In this document: positions 17,391 through 25,582 of the stretch, in pieces
Numbering within the stretch: the stretch's first letter is position 1
How the letters are laid out: each line of letters opens with the position of its first letter
Source: Streptomyces sp. NBC_01465
GTDB lineage: Bacteria > Actinomycetota > Actinomycetes > Streptomycetales > Streptomycetaceae
Assembly: GCF_036227325.1 (NCBI RefSeq)
Contig: NZ_CP109467.1
Coordinates: forward strand, 1,178,001 to 1,242,000
Direction of reading: 5' to 3'
Length of the DNA: 64,000 bases
The notes under the pieces: model-generated
The model's input: the letters and a program-made list of their open reading frames with translations, nothing else
Told to the model about the DNA's origin: nothing
The model's database searches: none
Translations under genes and position numbers: made by a program

Positions 17391-17846
17391 ATGTCCCTCA
17401 CCGTCAACGGCATCGAAGAACTCAAGAAGCTGTCCGGCAGCGAGCTCGGCACCAGCTCCTGGATCACCGTCACCCAGGAGCGGATCGACACCTTCGCCGA
17501 TGCGACCGACGACCACCAGTGGATCCACGTCGACGCCGAACGCGCCGCGACCGGTCCCTTCGGCGCCACGATCGCGCACGGCTATCTCACGCTGTCGCTC
17601 TTCATCCCGATGTTCACCGAGCTCCTGGATGTCCAGGGGGTCACCACCAAGGTCAACTACGGCCTCAACAAGGTGCGTTTCCCGGCCCCCGTCACGGTCG
17701 GCTCCCGGCTGCGCCTGACGGCGAAGCTGGCCGAGGTCACCGATGTTCCGGGCGGGGTGCAGATCACGGTCGCCGGGGCGGTCGAGATCGAGGGCGGGGC
17801 CAAGCCGGCCGCCGTACTGGAGAGCGTGTCGCGCTTCTACGTCTGA
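17391..17846 (+). CDS. couM: MaoC-type enoyl-CoA hydratase, CouM-like
   Basis: A 151-residue single hot-dog domain with the R-hydratase catalytic pattern Asp/His in FADATDDHQWIHVD and GPFGATIAHGYLTLSL. It would hydrate the cinnamoyl-CoA double bond before the SDR oxidation. GGAGGAAACCC precedes the ATG. A close paralogue, sharing most of these motifs and the terminal SRYYF/SRFYV, is encoded at 41868-42329 under a different TetR-type operator. It is the last gene of the operon, ending 19 bases from the convergent cytochrome gene. Confidence 0.85.
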   Translation: MSLTVNGIEELKKLSGSELGTSSWITVTQERIDTFADATDDHQWIHVDAERAATGPFGATIAHGYLTLSLFIPMFTELLDVQGVTTKVNYGLNKVRFPAPVTVGSRLRLTAKLAEVTDVPGGVQITVAGAVEIEGGAKPAAVLESVSRFYV

Positions 17847-17865
17847 CCGGCGGGAGGCCCGGGGG

Positions 17866-18510
17866 CTACTCGCCCTTCCACCGGGGGTGTTCGCGATCCG
17901 CCCAGGCCCGGCTCACCCGTCCCGTCCGCATCCCCCGCCGCGCCTCCGGGTCCGCCAGGGCCATGCCCACATGGCCCGCGATCACGATGCCCGCCGTCAG
18001 CGCCAGCCAGTCGTGGACGAACGTCGCGCTCGTACGCCACACCAGGGGGGTGAGGTGGGTGAACCACATCAGCAGGCCCGTGCCCAGCATCACCAGGGTC
18101 GCGCCCGCGATCCAGGACGCGTAGACCTTCTGGCCCGCGTTGAACTTGGCCGCCTCGCGGCGGGCGCCGTCGCGGCGCAGGACGGAGCGCAGCCAGTGCA
18201 TGTCGTACGGGGCGAAGCGGTTCAGGCGGCCGAGGTCGGCGCGGAGTGCGCGCGAGGCCAGACCGAGGAGGACGGGGACGGGGAGCAGCAGGCCCGACCA
18301 TTCGTGGATCGTGACCACCAGGTAGCGGCGGCCGACCAGTTCGGCGAGCTGCGGGATGTAGAGGCAGGCGGCCGTGGCGATGCACAGGAGCATCAGGCCC
18401 GCTGTTGTGCGGTGGACCCAGCGCACGGGCCGTGCGAAGCGGCGTACGTCGTCAGACAGTCGGGGCGTCGCCTCGTCCGTTGGACTTGCCGACCCAGGCA
18501 TCGGTGTCAT
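17866..18510 (-). CDS. Cytochrome b561-type membrane haem protein
   Basis: A 214-residue membrane protein with four or five hydrophobic helices and haem-ligand candidates in RWVHRTTAG, TIHEWSGLLLP and FVHDWLALTAG. It is of the type that supplies electrons to, or receives them from, a periplasmic molybdoenzyme. The ATG at 18510 has GGGAGGAA eight bases upstream. This places the first 59 bases inside the 3' end of the YedY-like gene, so translation is likely coupled. A longer start at 18543 lacks that ribosome site. Confidence 0.85.
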   Translation of the reverse strand: MTPMPGSASPTDEATPRLSDDVRRFARPVRWVHRTTAGLMLLCIATAACLYIPQLAELVGRRYLVVTIHEWSGLLLPVPVLLGLASRALRADLGRLNRFAPYDMHWLRSVLRRDGARREAAKFNAGQKVYASWIAGATLVMLGTGLLMWFTHLTPLVWRTSATFVHDWLALTAGIVIAGHVGMALADPEARRGMRTGRVSRAWADREHPRWKGE

Positions 18511-19189
18511 AGCCGCGTTCCTCCCAGTAGCCGCGCTGGACATCGGAGGTCACCGTGATGCCGGACAGCCATTTCGCCGATTTGTAGAAGTACATGGGTG
18601 CTACGTAGAGGCGGACCGGGCCGCCGTGGGAGTGGACCACCGGTTTGTCCTGCATGCGCAGGGCCACCAACACGTCGGGCCTGCGGGCCTGTTCGAGGGT
18701 CAGACTCTCGCTGTACGCACCGTCGAAGCAGGTGAAGCGGATGGCCCGGGCTCCTGGGCGCACCCCTGCCGCGTCCAGGAGCCGGGAGAGCTGAACGCCT
18801 TCGAAGGGCGTGCCAGGGACGCGCCAGCCGGTGACGCACTGGACGTCGCGGACCAGTCGGGTCTGGGGCAGGGCTTTCAGAGAGTCGAGGGTGTACGTGG
18901 CGGGGCGGTCGACCAGGCCGTTCACCGTGAGGCGGTAGGTGGTGGCCGTTTTGTGGGGGACGGAGCCGGTCACCGAGTAATAGCGGAAGCCGCCGCCGTT
19001 GGGCAGCAGTCCGGTGAGGCCCGTCGGATCCTTGCCCGAGGCGGTGGAGAGGAAGGACTCCAGGCCGTTCTGGAGGTACGGCGCCGCCACGACCCCGGCC
19101 GCGCCGAGTCCGAGCGTGGCGAGCAGCAGACGGCGGCCGATGGGCTTTCCCTCGGTCTCCGTCCGGTCGGTGGGCGGTTCATCGTTCAC
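18452..19189 (-). CDS. Tat-exported molybdopterin oxidoreductase of the sulfite-oxidase/YedY fold
   Basis: A 245-residue protein. Residues 15-37 form a twin-arginine-like signal (IGRRLLLATLGLGAAG). The molybdenum-coordinating cysteine is Cys118 in RDVQCVTGWRVPG, and YSESLTLEQA and GGPVRLYVAPMYFYKSAKW are typical of the fold. It acts outside the membrane with the cytochrome encoded in overlap, like MsrP with MsrQ, although the partner here is b561-like rather than MsrQ. The substrate could be methionine sulfoxide or another S/N-oxide. No molybdopterin biosynthesis genes lie nearby. Confidence 0.86.
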   Translation of the reverse strand: MNDEPPTDRTETEGKPIGRRLLLATLGLGAAGVVAAPYLQNGLESFLSTASGKDPTGLTGLLPNGGGFRYYSVTGSVPHKTATTYRLTVNGLVDRPATYTLDSLKALPQTRLVRDVQCVTGWRVPGTPFEGVQLSRLLDAAGVRPGARAIRFTCFDGAYSESLTLEQARRPDVLVALRMQDKPVVHSHGGPVRLYVAPMYFYKSAKWLSGITVTSDVQRGYWEERGYDTDAWVGKSNGRGDAPTV

Positions 19190-19199
19190 ACAGACGATT

Positions 19200-19242
19200 C
19201 GAGCACCCGTGGGCGCCCAAAGATAGGGTCCACGGGTGCTCG
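19200..19242. terminator. 13-bp perfect hairpin upstream of the YedY-like gene
   Basis: CGAGCACCCGTGG (19200-19212) pairs perfectly with CCACGGGTGCTCG (19230-19242) around a 17-base loop. It lies just after the amino-acid permease stop (19254) and 11 bases before the next gene's start. Its minus-strand loop contains TATCTT, which resembles a -10 box. Confidence 0.7.
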
Positions 19243-19253
19243 TCAGTGTTTCG

Positions 19254-20786
19254 TCACATCTCTTCGGCGGCCTTGTCCAGCTGGAAGGCTTCGTTGCCGA
19301 GTCCGATGCGGGCGTGGACCTCGGGCCTGGCCCTGCGCAGGACGAGTCCGTAGAGCAGGCCGCCGACCAGTGCGACGCCGACGATCGCCGGGAGGATCCA
19401 GCTCAGGGCTGATCCGGGGCCCGCGCCGACGAGGACGTCGAAGTCCTTGACCGTGTAGACGGCGATCACGATCAGTGCGACGCAGGACAGGGCGGCGGCG
19501 ATCAGTCGCCAGGCCTGGGCCGCGGCCGCTCCGCGCCGTACGAAGAAGGCGATCACGGCGATCGAGGCGCCCGCCATGAGCACGATGATGCCGAGCGCGC
19601 CGATGTTGCCCATCCAGGTGAAGAGGTGCAGGACGGGGACCGTGGGGTCGCCCGCCGGCTTGTCGTCGACGGCGGCGAAGGCGATCACGACGACCACCGA
19701 GATGACGGTCTGCAGGACGGATCCGGTGCCGGGGGCGCCGCTCGCGCTGGTCGTACGGCCGAAGGACGCGGGCAGCAGACCCTCGCGGCCCATGGCGAAG
19801 GCGTACCGGGCGACGACGTTGTGGAAGCTGAGCATCGCCGCGAACATGCCCGTCACGAACAGGACATGGAGGACGTCGGTGAAGGACTTGCCGAGGGTCG
19901 TCTCGCTGAGGGCGAAGAGGAGTCCGGGACCGAGCTTGCCCGACTGCTCGCCGATCGCGGACGGGCCCGCCGCCACGGTCATCGCCCAGGAGCTGAGGGC
20001 GAAGAACAGCGCGACGAAGCCGACGGCGAGGAACATCACGCGGCGGACGACGATCTGGGGGCGGCTGGTCTCCTCCGCGTACACCGGTGCCTGTTCGAAG
20101 CCGACGAAGGCGGCGATGCAGAAGCAGAGTGCGGTGCCGAGGCCCGCGCCGGTGAGGGTGTCGGGGTTGAAGGCGTGGAAGGAGATGCCCTCCTGGGCCG
20201 GGGAGGCGAAGGCGGAGAAGTCGAAGATGACGACCAGGGCGCACTCGATGAGGAGGAGCACGCCGAGGACCTTGGCGTTGAGGTCGATCTTCAGCCAGGC
20301 CAGTACGGCGACGACCGCGACGGCCGCCAACGCCGGTATCCACCAGGCGACTTCGGTGTGCGCGTACGTCTGGAGGAGGCCGGAGACCTCGAAGCCGAAC
20401 ATGCCGTAGATGCCGACCTGCATGGCGCTGTAGGCGATCAGGGCGACGAAGGAGGCGCCCGCCCCGGCGGTGGCGCCGAGGCCGCGGGCGATGTACGCGT
20501 AGAACGCGCCCGCGTTGTGGACGTGGCGGCTCATCTCCGCGTAGCCGACGCTGAAGAGGACCAGGACCACGCCGAGGATGACGTAGAGGAGCGGCTGGCC
20601 GACGATGCCCATCGGGCCGAAGATGGTGGGCATCACCCCGGCCACCACCATCAGCGGCGCGCTGGCGGCGAGGACGGAGAGGAGCAGCCCCGCGGTGCCC
20701 AGGCGGCCTGCGCGCAGGGCCTGTTCCTGTCCTTTGAACGTGCTGATCTCAGGGGTCTCGGTGGTGCTCGCACTGCCCGGCGCCAT
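19254..20786 (-). CDS. APC-superfamily amino-acid permease
   Basis: A 510-residue membrane transporter with 12 hydrophobic helices. The APC helix-1 motif is TAGLLLSVLAASAPLMVVAG, and GYAEMSRHVHNAGAFYAYIARGLG follows helix 2. Helix 6 has FVGFEQAPVYAEETSRP, the substrate-site hallmark of amino-acid/polyamine permeases. It is transcribed 26 bases downstream of a conserved TPR-like protein of unknown role, so the two may form an operon. The specific amino acid cannot be inferred. Confidence 0.9.
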   Translation of the reverse strand: MAPGSASTTETPEISTFKGQEQALRAGRLGTAGLLLSVLAASAPLMVVAGVMPTIFGPMGIVGQPLLYVILGVVLVLFSVGYAEMSRHVHNAGAFYAYIARGLGATAGAGASFVALIAYSAMQVGIYGMFGFEVSGLLQTYAHTEVAWWIPALAAVAVVAVLAWLKIDLNAKVLGVLLLIECALVVIFDFSAFASPAQEGISFHAFNPDTLTGAGLGTALCFCIAAFVGFEQAPVYAEETSRPQIVVRRVMFLAVGFVALFFALSSWAMTVAAGPSAIGEQSGKLGPGLLFALSETTLGKSFTDVLHVLFVTGMFAAMLSFHNVVARYAFAMGREGLLPASFGRTTSASGAPGTGSVLQTVISVVVVIAFAAVDDKPAGDPTVPVLHLFTWMGNIGALGIIVLMAGASIAVIAFFVRRGAAAAQAWRLIAAALSCVALIVIAVYTVKDFDVLVGAGPGSALSWILPAIVGVALVGGLLYGLVLRRARPEVHARIGLGNEAFQLDKAAEEM

Positions 20787-20812
20787 GGCGGGTCGGTCCC
20801 TTCGTGGATGGT

Positions 20813-21757
20813 TTACACGGAGCCGAGCGCTGCGTCGCGCGCGGCACGGAAGGCCTGGTAGGGGTCGCGGTCCGGGTAGGACCAGGGGGCGCGTGTGGCG
20901 TGTTCGCCGATGCGGTGGAAAAGGGCCGCGGCCTCGGCGGGGCGGCCCTCGCAGTACTTGGCGTGGGCGAGGAAGTTGAGGTCGACGCGGTTACGGGGGT
21001 GGTCCTCGCGCTCCCACTCCAGCCACCAGTCGAAGGCGGCCTTCATGACCTGGCGGGCGCGGCGTCCTGTCCAGTGGGCGGAGCGCGCGGGGTCGGACGG
21101 TTCGCTGCCGGCGGCGGCGAGGACCCGGTAGCGCTCGGCGTGGGCCACGACGGGCAGGACCGCCAGGGGCGAGTCGGCGGGGGCCTGTTCGGCGGCCCAG
21201 GCGGCGAAGTCGTACACCTCGTGGAGCGGGTCCCGGCCGGACTCCGGGTGACGCTCGGCGAGGCGGGCGGCCATCAGGTGGTGGGCGTGATGGTGGTCGG
21301 GGTGGCGGGCCCTGACCTCCTCGAAGAGGCGGGCGGTCTCGTCCTCGGTGGAGCGGGCGCGGGCGAGGATCAGCAGCGCGAGCCAGGGGGTCGGGTCGGC
21401 GGGGGCGAGGCGGGCGGCGGTGCGGCAGGCGTCGTGGGCGGCGGCTTCGGGGGCCTTGCCGCGCAGCGTACGGAAGACGGTGGCGCACGCCAGCAGCGTT
21501 GCCGCGTCGGGGCTTTCGGGTTCCGCGAGCTGCCAGTCGCGGGCCCAGGCGGCGGAGGCGGATCCTGCGGCGAGTACGACGAGACGGTGGCCGCGGCGGT
21601 CCCAGTCGTCGCCCGTACCGGCGAGGAGGGAGCGGACGCGGGTCCAGCGGCCCTGGGCCAACTGGGCGCGGGTGTCGATGAGTTCGGAGTCGCCGAGGGC
21701 CGGGTCGGTGTGCTGGACGCCCCGTCTTCGGGAACGACCGAGGGATGGCGGAGACAT
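20813..21757 (-). CDS. Conserved alpha-helical protein, TPR-like, function unknown
   Basis: A 314-residue, alanine- and arginine-rich soluble protein. Several segments resemble TPR helix pairs (ACRTAARLAPADPTPWLALLIL, ARLFEEVRARHPDHHHAHHLMAARL, AALFHRIGEHATRAPW). It shows no signal peptide, membrane segment or catalytic motif. It is the first gene of a pair with the amino-acid permease. The family is not recognised beyond the helical-repeat pattern. Confidence 0.7.
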   Translation of the reverse strand: MSPPSLGRSRRRGVQHTDPALGDSELIDTRAQLAQGRWTRVRSLLAGTGDDWDRRGHRLVVLAAGSASAAWARDWQLAEPESPDAATLLACATVFRTLRGKAPEAAAHDACRTAARLAPADPTPWLALLILARARSTEDETARLFEEVRARHPDHHHAHHLMAARLAERHPESGRDPLHEVYDFAAWAAEQAPADSPLAVLPVVAHAERYRVLAAAGSEPSDPARSAHWTGRRARQVMKAAFDWWLEWEREDHPRNRVDLNFLAHAKYCEGRPAEAAALFHRIGEHATRAPWSYPDRDPYQAFRAARDAALGSV

Positions 21758-21885
21758 CCGCGGGAGCCCTTCGCGGCTGCGGTCAGAGGATGATCGCGCA
21801 CATCACATCGGTCCGGGCAGGTCCACGTCAAGAGCGATCTGGAGTGGCGGACTCCTCAACTGCCTTTGTTCGATGAGGATTTACG

Positions 21886-21891
21886 TAGGCT
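21886..21891 (+). promoter_or_regulatory. Possible -10 box of a leaderless ASCH-gene transcript
   Basis: TAGGCT ends seven bases before the ATG at 21899, the spacing seen in leaderless Streptomyces transcripts. No Shine-Dalgarno precedes that ATG. No convincing -35 box is present. Confidence 0.3.
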
Positions 21892-21898
21892 TGGTGCC

Positions 21899-22321
21899 AT
21901 GCCGAACTCCGAACCGCTCAAACCGTTCCTGCTCGCCTTCCCCGGACCGCTGCGGGACCGGCTGGTCAATGCCGTGCTCAGCGGGGAGAAGGTCTCGACG
22001 ACCGGCCTGCTCGCGGAGTACGAGGCAGAGCGCGAGGAGCTGCCGCCGGTGGGCGAACGGTCGGCGCTGATCGACTCGGCGGGGATCGAGATCGCGGTGG
22101 TGGAAGTCACCGAGGTGCGGGTGCTGCGGCTGGGGGAGGTGGATCTGCAGCATGCGCGGGACGAGGGCGAGGGGCATGAGTCCGTGGCGGAGTGGCGGGC
22201 CGCTCATGAGCGGTTCTGGCACGGGGAGGACATGCGGGAGGCGTTGGGGGATCCGGCGTTCGTCGTGGACGACGAGACGCTGGTCGTCGCGGAGCGGTTC
22301 CGGGTCGTCGAACGGTTGTAG
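21899..22321 (+). CDS. ASCH-domain protein
   Basis: A 140-residue protein with the ASCH fold. GEKVSTTGLLAEYE and GERSALIDSAGIEIAVVEVTEVRVLRLGEVDLQHARDEGEGHES form the beta-barrel and the acidic/histidine patch (the second is quoted in pieces for orientation). ASCH proteins bind RNA or act as nucleotide/amide hydrolases; the role here is unknown. A TTG at 21866 would lengthen it by 11 residues, but the ATG at 21899 fits a leaderless promoter. It is monocistronic, ending in a shared hairpin terminator. Confidence 0.82.
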   Translation: MPNSEPLKPFLLAFPGPLRDRLVNAVLSGEKVSTTGLLAEYEAEREELPPVGERSALIDSAGIEIAVVEVTEVRVLRLGEVDLQHARDEGEGHESVAEWRAAHERFWHGEDMREALGDPAFVVDDETLVVAERFRVVERL

Positions 22322-22327
22322 CGGGTG

Positions 22328-22354
22328 GTGGGGTGGGCTGCGGGCCCACCCCAC
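22328..22354. terminator. Hairpin terminator between convergent genes
   Basis: Perfect 11-base arms GTGGGGTGGGC and GCCCACCCCAC enclose a five-base loop. It lies between the ASCH gene and the flavoprotein gene, which end at 22321 and 22364. Confidence 0.75.
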
Positions 22355-22363
22355 GCGTGGCGC

Positions 22364-24019
22364 CTAACCGACCGCCTTCGCCGCCGCCCTGCCCGCCGTA
22401 CGCCCCGAGAAGATGCAGCCTCCCAGGAACGTTCCCTCCAGGGACCGGTAGCCGTGCACCCCTCCCCCGCCGAAGCCCGCCGCCTCGCCCGCCGCGTAGA
22501 CGCCCGGCAGCGGTTCGCCGGTCTCCGTGAGGACCCGTGAGGAGAGGTCCGTCTCCAGGCCGCCCAGGGACTTGCGCGTCAGGATGTGCAGCTTCACCGC
22601 GATCAGCGGGCCCGCCTTGGGGTCCAGGATGCGGTGCGGCGACGCGGTGCGGATCAGCTTGTCGCCCAGGTAGTTGCGGGCCCCGCGGATCGACATCACC
22701 TGGAGGTCCTTGGTGAAGGGGTTCCTGATCTCCCGGTCGCGCGCCTCGATCTCGCGCCGCAGCTCCGCCTCGTCGATCAGCGGCTCCTTCGTCAGCGCGT
22801 TCATCCCGCGGACCAGCGACGCCAGGTCCTTCTCGACCACGAAGTCCGCGCCGTTGTCCATGAACGCCTTCACCGGAGCGGGTACGTCCGCGCGCGCCCT
22901 GCCGATGACGTCACGGATCGACTTGCCCGTCAGGTCGGGGTTCTGCTCGGAGCCCGAGAGCGCGAACTCCTTGCCGATGATCTTCTGGTCCAGTACGAAC
23001 CAGGTGTAGTCGTGGCCCGACCGCTGGATGTGTTCCAGCGTGCCGAGCGTGTCGAAGCCGGGGAAGAGCGGCACCGGAAGGCGCTTGCCGCGTGCGTCGA
23101 ACCAGAGCGAGGACGGGCCCGGCAGGATCCGGATGCCGTGCTTGGCCCAGATCGGGTTCCAGTTCTGGATGCCCTCGGTGTAGTGCCACATGCGGTCGCG
23201 GTTGATGTGGTGCGCGCCCGCCGCCTCCGTGATGCCGAGCATCAGGCCGTCCACGTGCGCGGGCACCCCGGAGAGCATGAACTCCGGCGGAGTGCCGAGG
23301 CGTTCGGGCCAGTTGGCGCGTACGAGGTCGTGGTTGCCGCCGATCCCGCCGGAGGTGACGATCACCGCCTGGGCCCGCAGCTCGAACTCCCCGGTGACCT
23401 CGCGCGTGCTCGCCGTGCCGCGCTCGGCGTCGCTCGCCTCCAGGATCTCGCCGGTGACCGTGTCGACCGCCCCGTCCGTACGGGAGAGACCCGTCACCCG
23501 GTGCCGGAACCGGAACTCCACCAGACCGCGCGCCACACCCTCGCGCACCCGCCGCTCGAAGGGCGCGACGACCCCGGGGCCCGTGCCCCAGGTGATGTGG
23601 AAGCGCGGTACGGAGTTGCCGTGGCCCGTGGCGTCGTACCCGCCGCGCTCCGCCCAGCCGACCACCGGGAAGAACCGCATGCCCTGGGCGTGCAGCCAGG
23701 CCCGCTTCTCGCCCGAGGCGAAGTTCACGTACGCCTCGGCCCACTTCCGCGGCCAGTGGTCCTCGTCGCGGTCGAAGCCGGCCGTGCCGAGCCAGTCCTG
23801 CATGGCCAGCGCACGGCTGTCCTTGATGCGGAAGCGGCGCTGCTCGGGCGAGTCGACGAAGAACAGGCCTCCGAACGACCAGTGCGCCTGTCCGCCGATC
23901 GACTGTTCGGGCTCCTGGTCGAGAAGGATGACCTTCTTCCCCGCATCGACCAGCTCGGCGGTCGCCACCAGGCCCGCGAGCCCGGCCCCGATCACGATGA
24001 CATCAGCGTCGTACGCCAT
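22364..24019 (-). CDS. FAD-dependent dehydrogenase, KstD/fumarate-reductase flavoprotein family
   Basis: A 551-residue flavoenzyme. The FAD dinucleotide motif is VIVIGAGLAGLVATAEL at residues 7-23 and the second FAD contact is LLDQEPE. Substrate-domain signatures are WHYTEGIQNWNP and the C-terminal GVYAAGEAAGFGGGGVHGYRSLEGTFLGGC. It resembles the actinobacterial dehydrogenases annotated near 3-ketosteroid-delta1-dehydrogenase, but the substrate cannot be fixed, and no steroid-degradation genes adjoin it. A palindromic site lies 27-38 bases upstream. It is monocistronic. Confidence 0.87.
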   Translation of the reverse strand: MAYDADVIVIGAGLAGLVATAELVDAGKKVILLDQEPEQSIGGQAHWSFGGLFFVDSPEQRRFRIKDSRALAMQDWLGTAGFDRDEDHWPRKWAEAYVNFASGEKRAWLHAQGMRFFPVVGWAERGGYDATGHGNSVPRFHITWGTGPGVVAPFERRVREGVARGLVEFRFRHRVTGLSRTDGAVDTVTGEILEASDAERGTASTREVTGEFELRAQAVIVTSGGIGGNHDLVRANWPERLGTPPEFMLSGVPAHVDGLMLGITEAAGAHHINRDRMWHYTEGIQNWNPIWAKHGIRILPGPSSLWFDARGKRLPVPLFPGFDTLGTLEHIQRSGHDYTWFVLDQKIIGKEFALSGSEQNPDLTGKSIRDVIGRARADVPAPVKAFMDNGADFVVEKDLASLVRGMNALTKEPLIDEAELRREIEARDREIRNPFTKDLQVMSIRGARNYLGDKLIRTASPHRILDPKAGPLIAVKLHILTRKSLGGLETDLSSRVLTETGEPLPGVYAAGEAAGFGGGGVHGYRSLEGTFLGGCIFSGRTAGRAAAKAVG

Positions 24020-24045
24020 GGGCCCATCCCTGCCAGGAGAAGTTA

Positions 24046-24057
24046 CTGTCCGGTCAG
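24046..24057. promoter_or_regulatory. Palindromic candidate operator upstream of the flavoprotein gene
   Basis: CTGTCCGGTCAG is a 12-base palindrome with one mismatched pair, 27 bases upstream of the start. It resembles short TetR-type operators. No dedicated regulator gene is adjacent. Confidence 0.3.
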
Positions 24058-24182
24058 ATCTTCTGCACGGACCGGGACCGAGTCAACCGTCACGTTCCGG
24101 GCACTCGGGAGGCGCAGCGGTGCCGAGGGGCGCTATCGTCGCCAAGTACCCGCCCCCTGACCGGTCTTGAGGTGGAAGACAC

Positions 24183-25070
24183 GTGTCGGTCCTGGTCCTC
24201 GCACTCGCCGTGAGCGCGGCCTGTTGCCTCGGCTTCGGCTTCGTACTGCAGCAGAACGCCGCGGCGCGCGCACCGCTCGGCGACTTCCTGTCGTGGCGAC
24301 TGCTCCTCGATCTCGTCCGTGTGCCGCGCTGGCTCGCCGGGATCGGTCTGATGGTCTGCGGCATGGTGCTCGGTGCGCTGGCGCTCGGCTGGGGCGAGGT
24401 GTCGCTGGTGGAGCCGCTGCTGGCCACCAATCTGCTCTTCGCGATGACGCTGAGCCGCTGGCAGACCGGGCAGCCGCTGGGCCGCCAGGGCTGGGGCGGG
24501 CTCGCGCTGCTCGCGGGCGGGGTGACGGCGTTCATCGTGGCGGGGCAGCCGCGCGGCAGCGTCGCGGTGGCCGGCCCGATGCGGCACTGGCTGATCATCG
24601 GGGTGGTGGCGGGCGTCGCGCTGCTGCTGACCGTGTACGCGAAGAGATCGCGGCTCAGCGCAGGGCCCGCGCTGCTCGCCCTCGCCGCGGGTCTGCTGTA
24701 CGGACTGCAGGACGCGCTGACCCGGATCAGCGGGCAGCGGCTCTCGCAGGGCGGGCTCTTCGACCTGGTGACGACGTGGCAGCCGTACGGAGTGGTGGTG
24801 CTCGGGGTGACCGGCCTGGTGCTGGTCCAGAGCGCGTTCGAGACGGCGCCCCTGCGGATGTCCCTGCCCGCCCTGACGGCGGCGCAGCCCCTGGCGGGCA
24901 TCGTCTGCGGCGTCGGCTTCCTCGGCGACCGGCTGCGCACCGACACGGGCGCGCTGGCCTGGGAGGCGGCGGGTCTGGCGGCGATCGTGGCCGGGATCGT
25001 GGCCCTGGGTCTGCATCCGGCGATGCCCGCGGGCGCGGTGGAGAAGCAGCGCGAGAAGATCGCGGCATGA
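24183..25070 (+). CDS. EamA/DMT-family transporter
   Basis: A 295-residue membrane protein with about nine or ten hydrophobic helices in two repeats. The N-terminal GFGFVLQQNAAARAP and the repeat AGPALLALAAGLLYGLQDALTRISG are typical of actinobacterial DMT transporters (related to NIPA/DUF803-type members). The start is the GTG at 24183, preceded by GAGGTGGAAG. Its ATGA stop overlaps the Nudix start, so the two are translationally coupled. The transported compound is unknown. Confidence 0.82.
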   Translation: MSVLVLALAVSAACCLGFGFVLQQNAAARAPLGDFLSWRLLLDLVRVPRWLAGIGLMVCGMVLGALALGWGEVSLVEPLLATNLLFAMTLSRWQTGQPLGRQGWGGLALLAGGVTAFIVAGQPRGSVAVAGPMRHWLIIGVVAGVALLLTVYAKRSRLSAGPALLALAAGLLYGLQDALTRISGQRLSQGGLFDLVTTWQPYGVVVLGVTGLVLVQSAFETAPLRMSLPALTAAQPLAGIVCGVGFLGDRLRTDTGALAWEAAGLAAIVAGIVALGLHPAMPAGAVEKQREKIAA

Positions 25071-25582
25071 ACCCTGTGAACCCCGCTGAGGAACTTCTCG
25101 ACGTCGTCGACGCATCCGACCGGGTGACCGGACAGCTGGCACGCGGCGAGGTCTACGCGAACAAGCTGCTCCACCGGTGCGTGTTCATCCTGGCGCGCGA
25201 CGCCGAGGGCCGGATCTTCGTCCACCGGCGCACCCCGGTGAAGCTGGTCTTCCCCTCCCTGTACGACATGTTCGTGGGCGGCGTCGTCGGCGCGGGCGAG
25301 TCCTACGACGCGGCCGCGCTGCGCGAGGCGGAGGAGGAGCTGGGCGTGCAGGGCCTCCCGCAGCCCCAGCCGCTCTTCAAGTTCCTGTACGAGGGCGACG
25401 ACGGCCAGGGCTGGTGGTCCTGGGTGTACGAGGTCCGCTGCGAACTGCCGGTGCGGCCGCAGGTCGAGGAGGTCGCCTGGCACGCGTTCCTCACCGAGGA
25501 GGAGCTGGAGCAGCGCCTCAAGGAGTGGGAGTGGGTGCCGGACGGGCGGGCCGCGTGGGGGCGGCTACTGTCGGAGGCGTGA
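25067..25582 (+). CDS. Nudix hydrolase
   Basis: A 171-residue protein of the isopentenyl-diphosphate-isomerase-like Nudix subgroup (N-terminal EELLDVVDASDRVTGQLARGEVYANKLLHRCVFI, quoted for orientation). The Nudix box starts at GGVVGAGES, runs through REAEEELG and contains all metal-binding glutamates. It overlaps the transporter upstream by four bases and the DUF202 gene downstream by four bases. The substrate is unknown; a nucleoside diphosphate-linked compound is the family expectation. Confidence 0.88.
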   Translation: MNPVNPAEELLDVVDASDRVTGQLARGEVYANKLLHRCVFILARDAEGRIFVHRRTPVKLVFPSLYDMFVGGVVGAGESYDAAALREAEEELGVQGLPQPQPLFKFLYEGDDGQGWWSWVYEVRCELPVRPQVEEVAWHAFLTEEELEQRLKEWEWVPDGRAAWGRLLSEA

